Source of the DNA: a virus
Virus record (IMG/VR): IMGVR_UViG_3300020477_001849
Span: 1-64,000 of that record
Reading direction: 5' to 3' (one strand)
Length of the DNA: 64,000 nucleotides
Position 1 is the stretch's first letter, and every line of letters begins with the position of its first letter. The position numbers and the translations under genes were made by a program. Below the pieces are notes generated by a model. That model was not told the DNA's origin. It saw only the letters and a list, made by a program, of their open reading frames with translations, and made no database searches. This document shows positions 9,601 to 18,903 of this stretch, piece by piece.

Positions 9601-10590
9601 TGCATTATCTGAAAATGGAGCCCTAGATATCCCTGCCCTCCAGTCCGCGTCCCCGGTCCGGTCTATAACAGGGTAATCGTATAACATCACATCGTCCATC
9701 TCCCTTCGCCTTAAACGCGGCGGGGTATCGAGAAAACCAGATGATAAATTATATGCGCCTAACCTATATGAATTATTTAACGCTTGGATCTCTGTGGGGG
9801 TGAGAACCCTTGAGAAAACTGCGAAGTCTGAAACCCTACCGTCAAGTTCATCGGTTCCATCTTGCTGGCCACCGACATACAGCCTACCGGCGTGGTATGG
9901 TACCATACCGACGTAACTAGAATTATTGATATACCCTGCAGATACATCAACCCCATTCATGTATATTTTCATGCCGTTTGCTGCAGAGGCGTCGGAGACA
10001 GCCGCTGCGGCATTACCGTCGTATGTAAATACCAAATGCATCCAATAACCAGGTGCAACAATGGCAGGTGACACAACGACAGCTGTGGCGGAGCTGGCGC
10101 TGCTGTCCTCTAGCTTAAAATATACTTTATTATCGAGATGACTAGCATATGCCCTATACTCATTGTCGTCCGATGCTCCACCGCTTTTACCAAAAAGATA
10201 TTGAATACCAGTGATATTGTCGAAGTTTACCCACATGCTGACGGAGAAAGGGCGGTCCGAAGTTACTGTGGGGGTACCCCCATTTCCCAAAGAGCTGAAT
10301 GACAGTAGGCCGGAGGCAGCAGTTGCATATGCACTCTGGGCCGATGAATCGTTACATCTCACAGCGCGATATATAAAACCTCGATGAGGTGCAAACTGGA
10401 CCTCAGATGTAGGTGCAGAATTTTCGTATGAAACAGTCGAGATCTTGTTGGGCCCTGCATCTGTTGGTGTTGTGGCTGTCATTCGTAACCACATTACCAA
10501 GTTGGAATATGCATCAACGCCATAAACGTTTCCGCGCCAGTCCTTAAATGCCCTATTAAGATCTATCGTTTTTGTACTAGTCGCCTTCAT
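6700..10590 (-). CDS. Giant virion protein with LamG/concanavalin-like domain, 1296 aa
   Basis: Structural protein of a late gene block. Residues of about 105-275 have the layout of a LamG/pentraxin-like jelly-roll domain: PFSVSMWVNF, a WMHLVFTYDG motif, KIYMNGV, and a closing GRVSDFAVFSRVLTPTEI. Such domains usually bind sugars or calcium. The remaining thousand residues are rich in Ser, Tyr and Gly and show no family I recognise. Its ATG overlaps the stop codon of the upstream gene by one base (TAATG), so the two are likely translated together. Position between baseplate genes and fibres suggests a baseplate-to-fibre connector or a receptor-binding appendage. That role is inferred. Confidence 0.85.
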   Translation of the reverse strand: MKATSTKTIDLNRAFKDWRGNVYGVDAYSNLVMWLRMTATTPTDAGPNKISTVSYENSAPTSEVQFAPHRGFIYRAVRCNDSSAQSAYATAASGLLSFSSLGNGGTPTVTSDRPFSVSMWVNFDNITGIQYLFGKSGGASDDNEYRAYASHLDNKVYFKLEDSSASSATAVVVSPAIVAPGYWMHLVFTYDGNAAAAVSDASAANGMKIYMNGVDVSAGYINNSSYVGMVPYHAGRLYVGGQQDGTDELDGRVSDFAVFSRVLTPTEIQALNNSYRLGAYNLSSGFLDTPPRLRRREMDDVMLYDYPVIDRTGDADWRAGISRAPFSDNATVMFTSASSGTTPDRLIQYPEMMPLSGFYYNDMTSFSTAPYFNMHQSDRFVATPNVSSSIRIAGSVPQTSYIGQSTFYGIDMRRQFGSSFGLSPFDESKVYLSSSNSPSFPNFWSTGTEESILPGFSMPLRDKTIIEIKSTPLVESKVCFSTGTTIVTNGSSYPSSNAGAAAGINSGILYYAWDSRKFEIIGDLTTGSNVDYMSGRTHQVTSSYLVCPQNATYYSYTWDPSTGGPGNLNRQWDGQGAPSSSPCGFPLASKFNATASHYLSMKNYISQPFLLEKVVLEASGAFGGPGYELQSDRPRDSASTTTFILMRSSQPDPWLNFSSTASTPIRFLDRNNYSAGWTGNRWARFEQTQDQDIIWYNRVGVFSTDTNGWDTVSEFSASSPIPFQMADTWVPAPTDGGTAGDKSSFTGSVRMEAPCRMMSVAPATNRPLSGRSWWNWVLDGNTYASAPNKGDWFLPGNYYGGTSLFSSVSPRKLSRTVAGGQPVAQQFAVAGTPGLGYPIFNKVVDVSPYLLFPNDNLVLGVIRQMTPTNVSSAGSVSYMQVTESDIAGFPDHITGRDFSSKIATGEIKLTLYGSLVKGGSEFHFGSNQPLTSLAVHEDVHYDSGPILDQFLVEKDISYAGGYLDEVYVGTLRPKKPYGTGRGYIATRRVAGRTSMGTQGVTGSLLRGVKLRDSTERYYDSLLPDINQYFSKRTISGSVFHSRNMGGSSTGGFKRLGSKRAYYLSGALELNGTPGTSFGNFQWKGNASLPWPYLGDPERDYRDARSVMVFSASSDNSKISFIKGYSRVKEAMFRYGLNRSYPGTILDKATNSTTPVTIRLSDGKFMSGATGFRYGIVSTSPLYSEAVFRYDRYGQLRDMLEQRHDTRFWNAAPDVVSPKGDSPIKIIFVDRASDSPISPSQTMSQNLSYFATSSVPYFDGRAVERGDDPDKIQQVTVTEILDPVNMSPPGTGIPGLT

Positions 10591-11597
10591 TACTTCTTAA
10601 ATCCCCCGAAAGCTAAAGAGTCAGTACCCATTTTCCACCCTGGTGCATTGGATGTTGAGTATGTAAAACCTGCAGTTGTCGAAACACATTTCGAAGGCTG
10701 GCCGTAGAAACTCTCTATCTTTGATCCCGTCATTGCTGCAACTGCATTTGCTATCGGCGTTGTTCCCATAAATGTTGGCCCGAACCCATCCTTTGAATAT
10801 ACATACTCATACCTCCACCCTACATTGACGCTTGTCTCTACAAAATTACTTGTAGTTGAAGCAGCAGGTACCTTTACAACCACATCATTAAAGACGCTGC
10901 TTATCTTCTTTTTTGCCTCTATTGACTTAAGCGAAAATGAATTCATGTCATTATAAGGAGGAATATTTGCCTCCTTTAAATCTACGTACTGTGCAACTTC
11001 GCCGTCAGCATCGCCAGGGGTCATATAATATAACTCAGCCTTAACCCCCCTAAAAAATGCTGCCTTAAGCTTTCCTGATGGGAATGAAGGAGGTAGGTTA
11101 TTAAACGAAAAATCCACAAGTCTGCGGATGGGGAATGGCTCAATGACTCCATCCATCTGATCTAAGGAACGCAGGGAAGAATACCTAACAGCCAGTGGTA
11201 ATGTACCTGAATTTTCCGCGGAGGTGAGGGTGATCATCTTATCAAGGGTGCCACTAACTATTGCATTTTTTTCTACGAACGGAGTTCCTTCTTTAAAGCC
11301 TGTATCGGACTCGCCAAAAACGTCATGAACCCACAGATGATTAATAATTGTCTTGTATCCAGGGGGTGCATTCAAACGCTCACGGGGACTACCTGCAGCC
11401 TGATCGTCGAATGCTTTAAATGTTAGGGAATTATAGTCTGTGACAACAGGTTCGACAGATCCAGAAACCAATATTGCATAGGGCGTACCAACTGAGATTC
11501 TAGGAAATAGAGATCTATGCAGCTGGCCAAATGTCCTTATACTGACGCCTTGACGAAATTTGTCTATCGTTCCGCTTAATGTTCTGGTTGTTGGCAT
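10590..11597 (-). CDS. Virion-associated protein of unknown function, 335 aa
   Basis: I do not recognise a family. The protein is soluble, with no signal peptide or membrane segment, and has mixed alpha/beta composition. It includes PPGYKTIINHLWVHD and a C-terminal stretch ending in a GFTYSTSN motif. It lies between two giant LamG proteins, 13 bases after one and overlapping the other by one base, and shares their strand and spacing. It therefore belongs to the baseplate/fibre operon and may be an adaptor between them. No enzyme motif is visible. Confidence 0.8.
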   Translation of the reverse strand: MPTTRTLSGTIDKFRQGVSIRTFGQLHRSLFPRISVGTPYAILVSGSVEPVVTDYNSLTFKAFDDQAAGSPRERLNAPPGYKTIINHLWVHDVFGESDTGFKEGTPFVEKNAIVSGTLDKMITLTSAENSGTLPLAVRYSSLRSLDQMDGVIEPFPIRRLVDFSFNNLPPSFPSGKLKAAFFRGVKAELYYMTPGDADGEVAQYVDLKEANIPPYNDMNSFSLKSIEAKKKISSVFNDVVVKVPAASTTSNFVETSVNVGWRYEYVYSKDGFGPTFMGTTPIANAVAAMTGSKIESFYGQPSKCVSTTAGFTYSTSNAPGWKMGTDSLAFGGFKK

Positions 11598-11610
11598 ATT
11601 ATCTCCCTAT

Positions 11611-14600
11611 CTATGAACCTTCGACATCGGCGGTGAGTGTATCCAGGTCTAATAGTACCGCGGTTGGTAGAGGTATGGCACCTTGCGGTAAGTATGCTGG
11701 TGCAAAATTATATTGCATCTTGGCACGCTCAAGTATATGAGATTCAATAGTAAATTGTACCCCCAAGAATTCTGTCTTTTTTGGAAGTAATTGCTCTATC
11801 ATAATTCCTACAGAGTCGTCAAACCACCTAAAAAACTCAAAGAATTCTTTAATCTGGATCCTACCCGTTAGTCGATTGAAATAGATATCACGCAATCTCC
11901 TAAGATCTGGATAGCTAGATGCGAACAGTAGCTCTGGATTTCCTAGGGAATTCTCAAAATCTTCCAAGGTGCCAAAGATCTTAATAATATCTTCATTCAA
12001 TGCCTGGACAAATGAATTCTCAATTAAAAAACGTGTGTCGTCCCAAGGCTCTTCGTTCGGGGGAATTTGATATGCAGGGGCACCCTGTGTTCTTTGATCA
12101 TCAATATTCTCTTGATCCAGGAAGCCCCTCACCCTAATCTTATTAAATGAGCTTCTTTCATCAAATTTAGGATCAATCGTGCTGTAGTATGTTAACCACG
12201 GTTTAATAATTTCTCGTTGAGGCACAAAGCCTGCACCTAACATCATAAACCTCTGCCTCGACGGATAGACGGGGATACCTCTGCTACCAGTAAGGTTCCA
12301 TGGAGCACCGTATGTGCCCGTTAGGGATAAATTTTGAGTAAAATCAAAAAATGACAGCTCACCGTTAACAGAAGATTGCGTGACTATCTGGTCCATACTA
12401 ACGTCTAATCGTAATCTCTCAAATGAACCCGTGGGTGTATGAATAAAATTAAAGTGTTTATTTGGGTATACTGTACCCAAAGATTCAGGGTCCCTTATAT
12501 GTGCCTTAACCTCCTCGCTGGTTAATGCCTTTGACCAAAACCTTATTTTCCCTATCTTACCTGAGAAGTTTGTCGACCTTGCAGTCTCAGATGAATACCT
12601 AGAATCGTTTAAGCCGGGAACATAATATCTGATTGCATTACTTTCTATTCCATTCTGGAGGCTTTGAGATCCAATCGCCAAAAAACACCCGCGGTCGATC
12701 CCGAACGCACTCGCGAAACCATCACCTGCTGATGAACATGACCACCAATCCCACACGCTAACGCTAGTGCCATATTTTGGCACTGTTGAATTTACTGATT
12801 TTGTCTCACCAAAAAAAGAGCTTGTATGATAAAATGATAAAATAGAGCCGTTATTTTGCGAGCCGGCATTTATAAAATATGATGCCGTCGGTGCATGCTC
12901 GGCAGTGCGATTAGGCTGAATTTGTTGCGGTGCCACACGCCCGAAGGATATATGCCACTGTTGCCCATCAAATATATTGACGCCTGTCATAACTAGCTTA
13001 AATGAATTGTCAGGATCAGTCGCATTCTTGATAGACCGACCCCCAGGTCGTACATGCAACTGTAAAGATGATGTTATATTCTCGCTAATAGAGCCAGATA
13101 TAGCTACACAGTTTAATAGTGCATATTGCCCTTTATTGTATGCAAGCTTCGCAGAAGTCATTCCTAACATGCCACCTGTCATATGAATTCTCATCAAACT
13201 TTGGGTCGTATGATGCCGAACTCCTGGCAGCGGAGACTCTAAAAATTGATAAAGACCCTCGACGGTAAATGACCCGCTTGTAAACAGCCCGTCTTGAGGG
13301 TGAGTAGACCTCCCATGGGGGGGATAGAGCTTCTTATTTGCCATATTCTCAGGATTGATTGTTGGCATTCCTACCTCAAGCCTTGCACCTGATAGGAATG
13401 TTGACATTGCATGCGGAATTTTCTTATTAAAACCGGTGGGGTCATTCGACGCCGGTAAATGAGCCGTATTCGATATTATAGACCCAGAAAAGTCTGCCAT
13501 TCTTAGAATTGATCTCTTTGGCCTATACGTCTCTATTAACTCTCTAGACCGAGCACCGCCAAATTCCCTAAACTTGAAATTACTCTCAGGATCTATTCCG
13601 CATGAGCGTATAAGCGACTTAATGGAGTGTATTGTGCCCTTACTTTGTGTAATATTCCTAAGGTTTACAAGAACTCTTCGCCACATTTGGTTCTGGACAA
13701 ACCTCAAGCTATTTTTACTAAATTGGGCGTTTACTAGTAAGTCTTCTCCCTCTATGTACTGTTTAATTTGAGCATTTGTATAAAAGCTTGGAAGCGGAAA
13801 CCCATAGTATTGCCCTAAGAATGTCAAGAACTGGTTTGCGATCGTCCTATCTTCTTCATACTTAACAGTTAATAACTTGCCGAACTGGTCGGTGAACATC
13901 TTTAGTTCATCAAAATATGAAGACCACATCAACATCATCAATGTGATTATTTGAGGAGAACCTATCTTACCGCCACCGGGAAAATTAACAGATCCGGTTG
14001 CATAAGGTTTTCCTACATCACCCTCCTCAGTCTTAAATCCTTGAAATTCTTGAGACTCCAGAAGGTAATGCCTAGGAATTAACCTAGTAATTAAGTTGGG
14101 ATTATTAAAATCATAGTTGCTAGCAGAAAATAGAAGCCTTTGATTTAAGCTGGCGACTGCATTCTCAGTCGGAAACAAGATCGGATTAACATCTTTTCTC
14201 TCATTCTTTAGGGGCATTGTAAGCCCGACTGTAGCTGTCTCTGATCCTCCCTCACCTCTATTTCTTGCCCTAAGAGATGAAGTAAAATTAGATATTTTTG
14301 AATGCAGCGAATTCCCTGAACTGTCTAGGACAATAAAATTGTTCGTATACGACCCCGTGGGTTCATTGAACTTGAAATACAACCTAAGATCTTTCGAGGG
14401 AAAAACATTTTTAAATTGGAATTTTCTTTGTTGTCCCGGGGACCTAAATTCATGCCAAACCCTAAATTCGTCTATTGCTCCTGAAAATGTTTGGAGAGGT
14501 GTAAAGTATGAACTCGCTCCCGTTGATGATGTTAAAACAGTGGATCCTGACCCAATTATAAAGTCGGAGGATTCAAATGGCAATCCTTCAAATTTATATG

Positions 14601-15423
14601 ATGTTGCGGACTGCTCCTTGAACACGCCGCTTTGGTACATCTTTATCCTGTGTTGACCAGACCTCCTATCTAATGACAGACAAACATTATTGAATTTGCC
14701 TTTAGGCAGTGACATACTAGAAACTAGATTTGCTGTTCCTGACGAAACATGCATGAATAATGAAACATTCTCCTCGGCGATGTCACTACGCTCTATGCCT
14801 ACTGTCAATGCACCCTCTGAAGAAGACTTTTGTATAATGACCTGCTCATCATGTGTATGTAAAGGCACCCATACGGTCATCTCGAATGTTAACGTTTGTA
14901 TACCTGTTGGGCCTATTATTACCTGACCAGATTCATCTTTTGAGAGTGAAGGAATGAGAGATCCAGCAGCATCTTTAACTTTTATATACGTTCCTGACGA
15001 CCCACCTGGAACTTGTCCCGTGTTAGTTCCTGAAAAGTGGAGGAATCCGAGATGTTTTGGAAACTGCTTGTATACCCAATGCTCGAACCCTGATAGGTCG
15101 TCTAAAAATTTCTCTAAGTCCTTTCTGTCTCCGTCAAATGGAAACCGATTAATAACCTTGTCAAAAGCGATATTAACCTTAGACTCAGCTGAATTATAAA
15201 ATGTATGATTTTCAAATTTGGAGAAATCAATTGCCAGCTGTTGCGTCGACTTTATAGGCCCGGAGGGTGCATCATACCGAAATGACGAAGTGCTTGAAAT
15301 ATTAGAGGAAGACAACGACGCGCCAACCTGACCTCTAAGAATATTGGCATTATAGGTCATTCTTTTTAGGGTCTCGACTGAGAACAAGTCCCTCTGCTTA
15401 AATAACGGATTTGTCTTGGCCAT
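11611..15423 (-). CDS. Giant baseplate-region protein with two LamG-like domains, 1270 aa
   Basis: Large structural protein downstream of the gp6-like gene. Residues of about 165-350 look like a LamG domain (TLTFEMTVWVPLHTHDE, FNNVCLSLDRRSGQHRIKMY, FSGAIDEFRVWHEF). A second copy seems to lie at about 700-985 and ends in GKIGKIRFWSKALTSEEV. Between them is an alpha-helical region starting near LMMLMWSSYFDELKMFTDQF. The C-terminal 200 residues (FFEFFRWFDDSVGIMIEQLLPKK) look like a baseplate docking part. By position it could replace T4 gp7, which follows gp6, but no sequence similarity can be claimed. Three bases separate it from the upstream gene. Confidence 0.85.
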   Translation of the reverse strand: MAKTNPLFKQRDLFSVETLKRMTYNANILRGQVGASLSSSNISSTSSFRYDAPSGPIKSTQQLAIDFSKFENHTFYNSAESKVNIAFDKVINRFPFDGDRKDLEKFLDDLSGFEHWVYKQFPKHLGFLHFSGTNTGQVPGGSSGTYIKVKDAAGSLIPSLSKDESGQVIIGPTGIQTLTFEMTVWVPLHTHDEQVIIQKSSSEGALTVGIERSDIAEENVSLFMHVSSGTANLVSSMSLPKGKFNNVCLSLDRRSGQHRIKMYQSGVFKEQSATSYKFEGLPFESSDFIIGSGSTVLTSSTGASSYFTPLQTFSGAIDEFRVWHEFRSPGQQRKFQFKNVFPSKDLRLYFKFNEPTGSYTNNFIVLDSSGNSLHSKISNFTSSLRARNRGEGGSETATVGLTMPLKNERKDVNPILFPTENAVASLNQRLLFSASNYDFNNPNLITRLIPRHYLLESQEFQGFKTEEGDVGKPYATGSVNFPGGGKIGSPQIITLMMLMWSSYFDELKMFTDQFGKLLTVKYEEDRTIANQFLTFLGQYYGFPLPSFYTNAQIKQYIEGEDLLVNAQFSKNSLRFVQNQMWRRVLVNLRNITQSKGTIHSIKSLIRSCGIDPESNFKFREFGGARSRELIETYRPKRSILRMADFSGSIISNTAHLPASNDPTGFNKKIPHAMSTFLSGARLEVGMPTINPENMANKKLYPPHGRSTHPQDGLFTSGSFTVEGLYQFLESPLPGVRHHTTQSLMRIHMTGGMLGMTSAKLAYNKGQYALLNCVAISGSISENITSSLQLHVRPGGRSIKNATDPDNSFKLVMTGVNIFDGQQWHISFGRVAPQQIQPNRTAEHAPTASYFINAGSQNNGSILSFYHTSSFFGETKSVNSTVPKYGTSVSVWDWWSCSSAGDGFASAFGIDRGCFLAIGSQSLQNGIESNAIRYYVPGLNDSRYSSETARSTNFSGKIGKIRFWSKALTSEEVKAHIRDPESLGTVYPNKHFNFIHTPTGSFERLRLDVSMDQIVTQSSVNGELSFFDFTQNLSLTGTYGAPWNLTGSRGIPVYPSRQRFMMLGAGFVPQREIIKPWLTYYSTIDPKFDERSSFNKIRVRGFLDQENIDDQRTQGAPAYQIPPNEEPWDDTRFLIENSFVQALNEDIIKIFGTLEDFENSLGNPELLFASSYPDLRRLRDIYFNRLTGRIQIKEFFEFFRWFDDSVGIMIEQLLPKKTEFLGVQFTIESHILERAKMQYNFAPAYLPQGAIPLPTAVLLDLDTLTADVEGS

Positions 15424-15426
15424 GTC

Positions 15427-17034
15427 TTAATCCACCCTAAATCTCACATTTTTAGCTTCTTGGATTAATTCTAACCCAGCTTCCTTGATTAGAAAATCAA
15501 TTGTATATGTCCTACCCTTTGGTAGATAATCTACGTATGTCTCAAAAAACATGCCTTTGGAATCGCTAGATAGCCTAGTAGCATTATTTTTCTCCTCAAA
15601 TGGTACCCATACATAATCATCATCTATATCTCTAATTCTGTAATACACTTCTTCTAAAATAACACTCTTTAAATTGTAGGGTAACCTCGCAGCCTTTTGA
15701 TTCGCAGCAAAATCACGTACAAAAACCCTAAACATTACTTTTTCATTGGACTTATAGGAATTTTTTGCATTTGTGACTATCATATCAAGCCGCTTGGGTG
15801 CAATATTAAATGATGTAGGGTCATTTCTACCCACAGTTAAACTACCGGTATAGTAACCCACTTTCCCATCAACAGAACCCCATATTTCATCAAAGGTTAT
15901 TGATCCACTGGCTATAACAAAATCTATGACCCTTGTACTACCGAATATGACACCGGTGTCTTGGCTAGATATAGCAAATGATGCAGAGTATACACCTGTC
16001 ATGTAGTTGAATATCCTGGTATCAGCTCCAGCTGCAGATATAGAATTATTTAGAACCTTTGTTCCAGCCTGGTGCTGAGATGCTGAAATTTGCTTACTGT
16101 ATGAACCTGATTCTATTTTTAGAATCATGCAATCCGTACCAGTGACTTCAGAGGCAGCAGTACCAGACAATATGCTCGCAGGAATTCCTCTTTTAAAATT
16201 CTTAAGAAATACGGACCCGGTTAAATCAAAAAATAGATTTTGGTGTTGATCTTTTATGGTGTCATCGTACGTAACAACAAGTCTAGGAATTTTTGTCTTA
16301 TCTCTTACATGCCGACTTGCAAACCTCTTAACAAATCTAGTTTTTGCATCATTTTCTTCTGAGCCTGTGAATGACAATCTCCACCCGCAGTCAGGTAACA
16401 CCCCCGCAATGGTTGCTGAGACAATTGTCGTCACATCCATAGACAGGTTCTCGCTTCCCTGCTTAAATAACTGTGAAACCCCTAATCCTGTGGTACCGTT
16501 TCCATCATTTAAATTTCCGGAAACTATAATATCAATATCAGCAGGGTATCCGGTGCCGGATGTCTTGTCAATAGTGCCTTGCGCATTTGCCCCAGAAAGA
16601 TACCATGCAACATTTGATGCATTTTTATAAGATGCAGTAACAAAATTTGCAACGTCTAAATCAGAAAATGACACTACGTTCTTGCCAATCCCTTCGTCAA
16701 ATGATTGTGAGAGTGGAAAAAGCATTAATGTAAAATTAGTGGGGGTTACTTGGCCACCCATAATATCGAAAAGCTCTAATGTACACTTGAAGTCAGAGCC
16801 ATCTAGGTTCAAATTTTCCCTTGATAACTTTTCTATTCTCTCAAAATCAAATTTTATTAGCCCTCGTGATAACTCTACAGGATTATCCACACCGGTCAGA
16901 AATGATTCATCATAAAGCTTAAACAAATCGATGGTGGAAGCTTTTCCCGTATTAGCATCTGAGGCACTAAACGCATTCGATATAATCTTATTCGTGATAT
17001 ATGTGTCTTTGCTAGCAGTTAATGTAAGATACAA
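15427..17034 (-). CDS. Virion protein with DNRLRE-like N-terminal domain, 535 aa
   Basis: The N-terminal 260 residues open with LTLTASKDTYITNKI and contain ELSRGLIKFDFERI, CTLELFDI and a W-Y-L-S-G motif followed by IPRLVVTYDD. This is the layout of DNRLRE-type beta-sandwich domains, which occur in secreted adhesins and in some phage structural proteins. The C-terminal half is beta-rich and ends in YTIDFLIKEAGL. It sits 9 bases after the gp6-like gene and 3 before the giant LamG gene, so it is probably part of the baseplate periphery. The DNRLRE match is by eye and only moderately sure. Confidence 0.8.
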   Translation of the reverse strand: MYLTLTASKDTYITNKIISNAFSASDANTGKASTIDLFKLYDESFLTGVDNPVELSRGLIKFDFERIEKLSRENLNLDGSDFKCTLELFDIMGGQVTPTNFTLMLFPLSQSFDEGIGKNVVSFSDLDVANFVTASYKNASNVAWYLSGANAQGTIDKTSGTGYPADIDIIVSGNLNDGNGTTGLGVSQLFKQGSENLSMDVTTIVSATIAGVLPDCGWRLSFTGSEENDAKTRFVKRFASRHVRDKTKIPRLVVTYDDTIKDQHQNLFFDLTGSVFLKNFKRGIPASILSGTAASEVTGTDCMILKIESGSYSKQISASQHQAGTKVLNNSISAAGADTRIFNYMTGVYSASFAISSQDTGVIFGSTRVIDFVIASGSITFDEIWGSVDGKVGYYTGSLTVGRNDPTSFNIAPKRLDMIVTNAKNSYKSNEKVMFRVFVRDFAANQKAARLPYNLKSVILEEVYYRIRDIDDDYVWVPFEEKNNATRLSSDSKGMFFETYVDYLPKGRTYTIDFLIKEAGLELIQEAKNVRFRVD

Positions 17035-17043
17035 AATACCCTC

Positions 17044-18897
17044 CTATGAAGCAGTGCCAATTATGTCGAAATCCGGATATCTTAACTCGAATATCCCTCC
17101 CTCCATAGGAACAATCATTCCTTTTATATTCATCTTAGATGGTTCAAATCCTATTATAGAATATTCCCTACCGTTGACTATTCCCACACGAGGTATTATT
17201 TTTGGCATCTCTTGAATTGCTATAACCCCCTCGGTATTAACAATAATATTAACAATATCAGATGTCACTATTGGTTGGCCTATCTGGAAATTCTCTATAG
17301 TTAAGATATCCCTAATGTTAGCTATAACCTCCTGAACAACTGTTGACTTATTGGAGGATGGGTGCGTGACAATCGAAAACTCTACGCCGAAGTTTAGAAC
17401 CCGCGTATCCAAGATGTCCACTGCATCCGAAACTAGCCTAAATTCATTTAAGTACTTTCTTAAATTCTTTTTTAGTGCATCTGGAGATACAGTTAACCTA
17501 CCTTCCCTGTCTAGGCTAATAACATAAAGATTAGATGCAAGAGGGTTCATTGGATTATTTGTAGCCATGGCACGATACACCCTCCCAAACCTAGCAGGTA
17601 ATGTAAATATCCTGGCATATAAATCTGACCTTGTAACCATGCGGGCTTGTGAATTTCTCGTGGATGCTATTGCAGCCCTGAGATCGTCTAGGGTAGGGGG
17701 ATTTAATCCTCCCCCCGCCGGTTGTGTGTTTATAGCTGCGATAGACTGCTTGACACCGTCCGACATTGCTTTTGTTATGCTAGTGTTAGGAAACAATATC
17801 TGTAGAGTCTCTATAGTATTAATTGAATTTGCATTTACGTTATGTGATAACCCACCCCCAAAACGATACTTGATAGAAAGAGTAGTATTAACTGGTGCAA
17901 TTCCCAATGTTTTTGTCTCTAGTAATGAGTTGGGATCTATAACGAACCTAGAGAATGTTTTCTTTCCATATAGCTTTAAGGCTAACTCGCTAGGGTCGGG
18001 AATAATGTCATCGTTAAGAGACTTAGCTGTTCCACCACCGAACTGTAGGGTTGTTATTTTTGTCTTAGGGTCCACTATCTTTACGAACCTGCGAGGGGCA
18101 GGTATGATCTCCATATCCTGCTCTACAAGCGCGCCTTCGGCGTCCGGACGTAGCTTTCCGCCGTATACGACATCATCAACCAATGAAGAAACCTCATAAT
18201 ACTGGTTTCCGTTTGTGTCATAGACGGATATTACTTCAGTCACATTAACATTCCCTAAATCTATTTGCCTAAAGGGTTCATGTACATTAGGGATAAAAAA
18301 TGTCTCGGTTGTTTCTTGGCCTGAAACACAAATACCTTTTTGCGAAATATTATAGGCTGTAGGGGCTCCCTCATAGTCTACGCCGGCTATCGAAACATCT
18401 GCCCTAAGATCTCCGGACTTAAACTGGCTACCCATGTTAATGTCTTCTATCAGCGTAAATTTTATGCCACCAGGACCGACTAAAACTGTTCCCTGTTGTA
18501 TAATGGGCAATGCTGTCCTATTTGGACTACGTACACCATATGAATTTTCTTGATGTGGAACTTGAATAGAGAATGTAATCTCAGCAACCGCAGGAGAAGC
18601 TGTCACTATATCCACGCCGGCGTTCCTCAGGTGTGATATCACATTATCAGGTTCTATTGCAGTAAATGGATTTAGCTCATTAAATTGATGATCTAGATAA
18701 AAAGACAGGTTGTCACCAACCATTGCTGCAAAGTCTAGTAGCATTCCCCCTAATGACGACTCAGAAAAATCTTGTATCTTATCAGGAAAATAAGTCTTTG
18801 CATATCCCAATAAGTCTGCCCTTAGGCTATCAAAATCCTTTGCTAGGTATGTCCTACTACTTACATTCTTTAATTTATTCTTAATATCTTTTGGCAT
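17044..18897 (-). CDS. 6: Baseplate wedge protein gp6-like (baseplate J family), 617 aa
   Basis: Core of the baseplate wedge, which dimerises to form the inner ring of contractile-tail baseplates. The N-terminus has the family hallmark KDFDSLRADLLGYAKTYFPD followed by SESSLGGMLLDFAAMVGD and LSFYLDHQFNELNP. The C-terminal third has the RSDLYARIFTLP and QIGQPIVTSDIVNIIVNTEG motifs typical of gp6 and baseplate-J proteins. Its length is near that of T4 gp6 (660 aa). It follows the gp25-like gene by 6 bases, an order often seen in T4-like phages. This is one of the firmest family calls in the window. Confidence 0.93.
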   Translation of the reverse strand: MPKDIKNKLKNVSSRTYLAKDFDSLRADLLGYAKTYFPDKIQDFSESSLGGMLLDFAAMVGDNLSFYLDHQFNELNPFTAIEPDNVISHLRNAGVDIVTASPAVAEITFSIQVPHQENSYGVRSPNRTALPIIQQGTVLVGPGGIKFTLIEDINMGSQFKSGDLRADVSIAGVDYEGAPTAYNISQKGICVSGQETTETFFIPNVHEPFRQIDLGNVNVTEVISVYDTNGNQYYEVSSLVDDVVYGGKLRPDAEGALVEQDMEIIPAPRRFVKIVDPKTKITTLQFGGGTAKSLNDDIIPDPSELALKLYGKKTFSRFVIDPNSLLETKTLGIAPVNTTLSIKYRFGGGLSHNVNANSINTIETLQILFPNTSITKAMSDGVKQSIAAINTQPAGGGLNPPTLDDLRAAIASTRNSQARMVTRSDLYARIFTLPARFGRVYRAMATNNPMNPLASNLYVISLDREGRLTVSPDALKKNLRKYLNEFRLVSDAVDILDTRVLNFGVEFSIVTHPSSNKSTVVQEVIANIRDILTIENFQIGQPIVTSDIVNIIVNTEGVIAIQEMPKIIPRVGIVNGREYSIIGFEPSKMNIKGMIVPMEGGIFELRYPDFDIIGTAS

Positions 18898-18903
18898 AAA
18901 TTA

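Noticed and set aside
17567-18199. Plus-strand frame of 210 codons opposite gp6
   Set aside because: Opposite a strongly conserved baseplate gene, with low-complexity translation; a chance frame.
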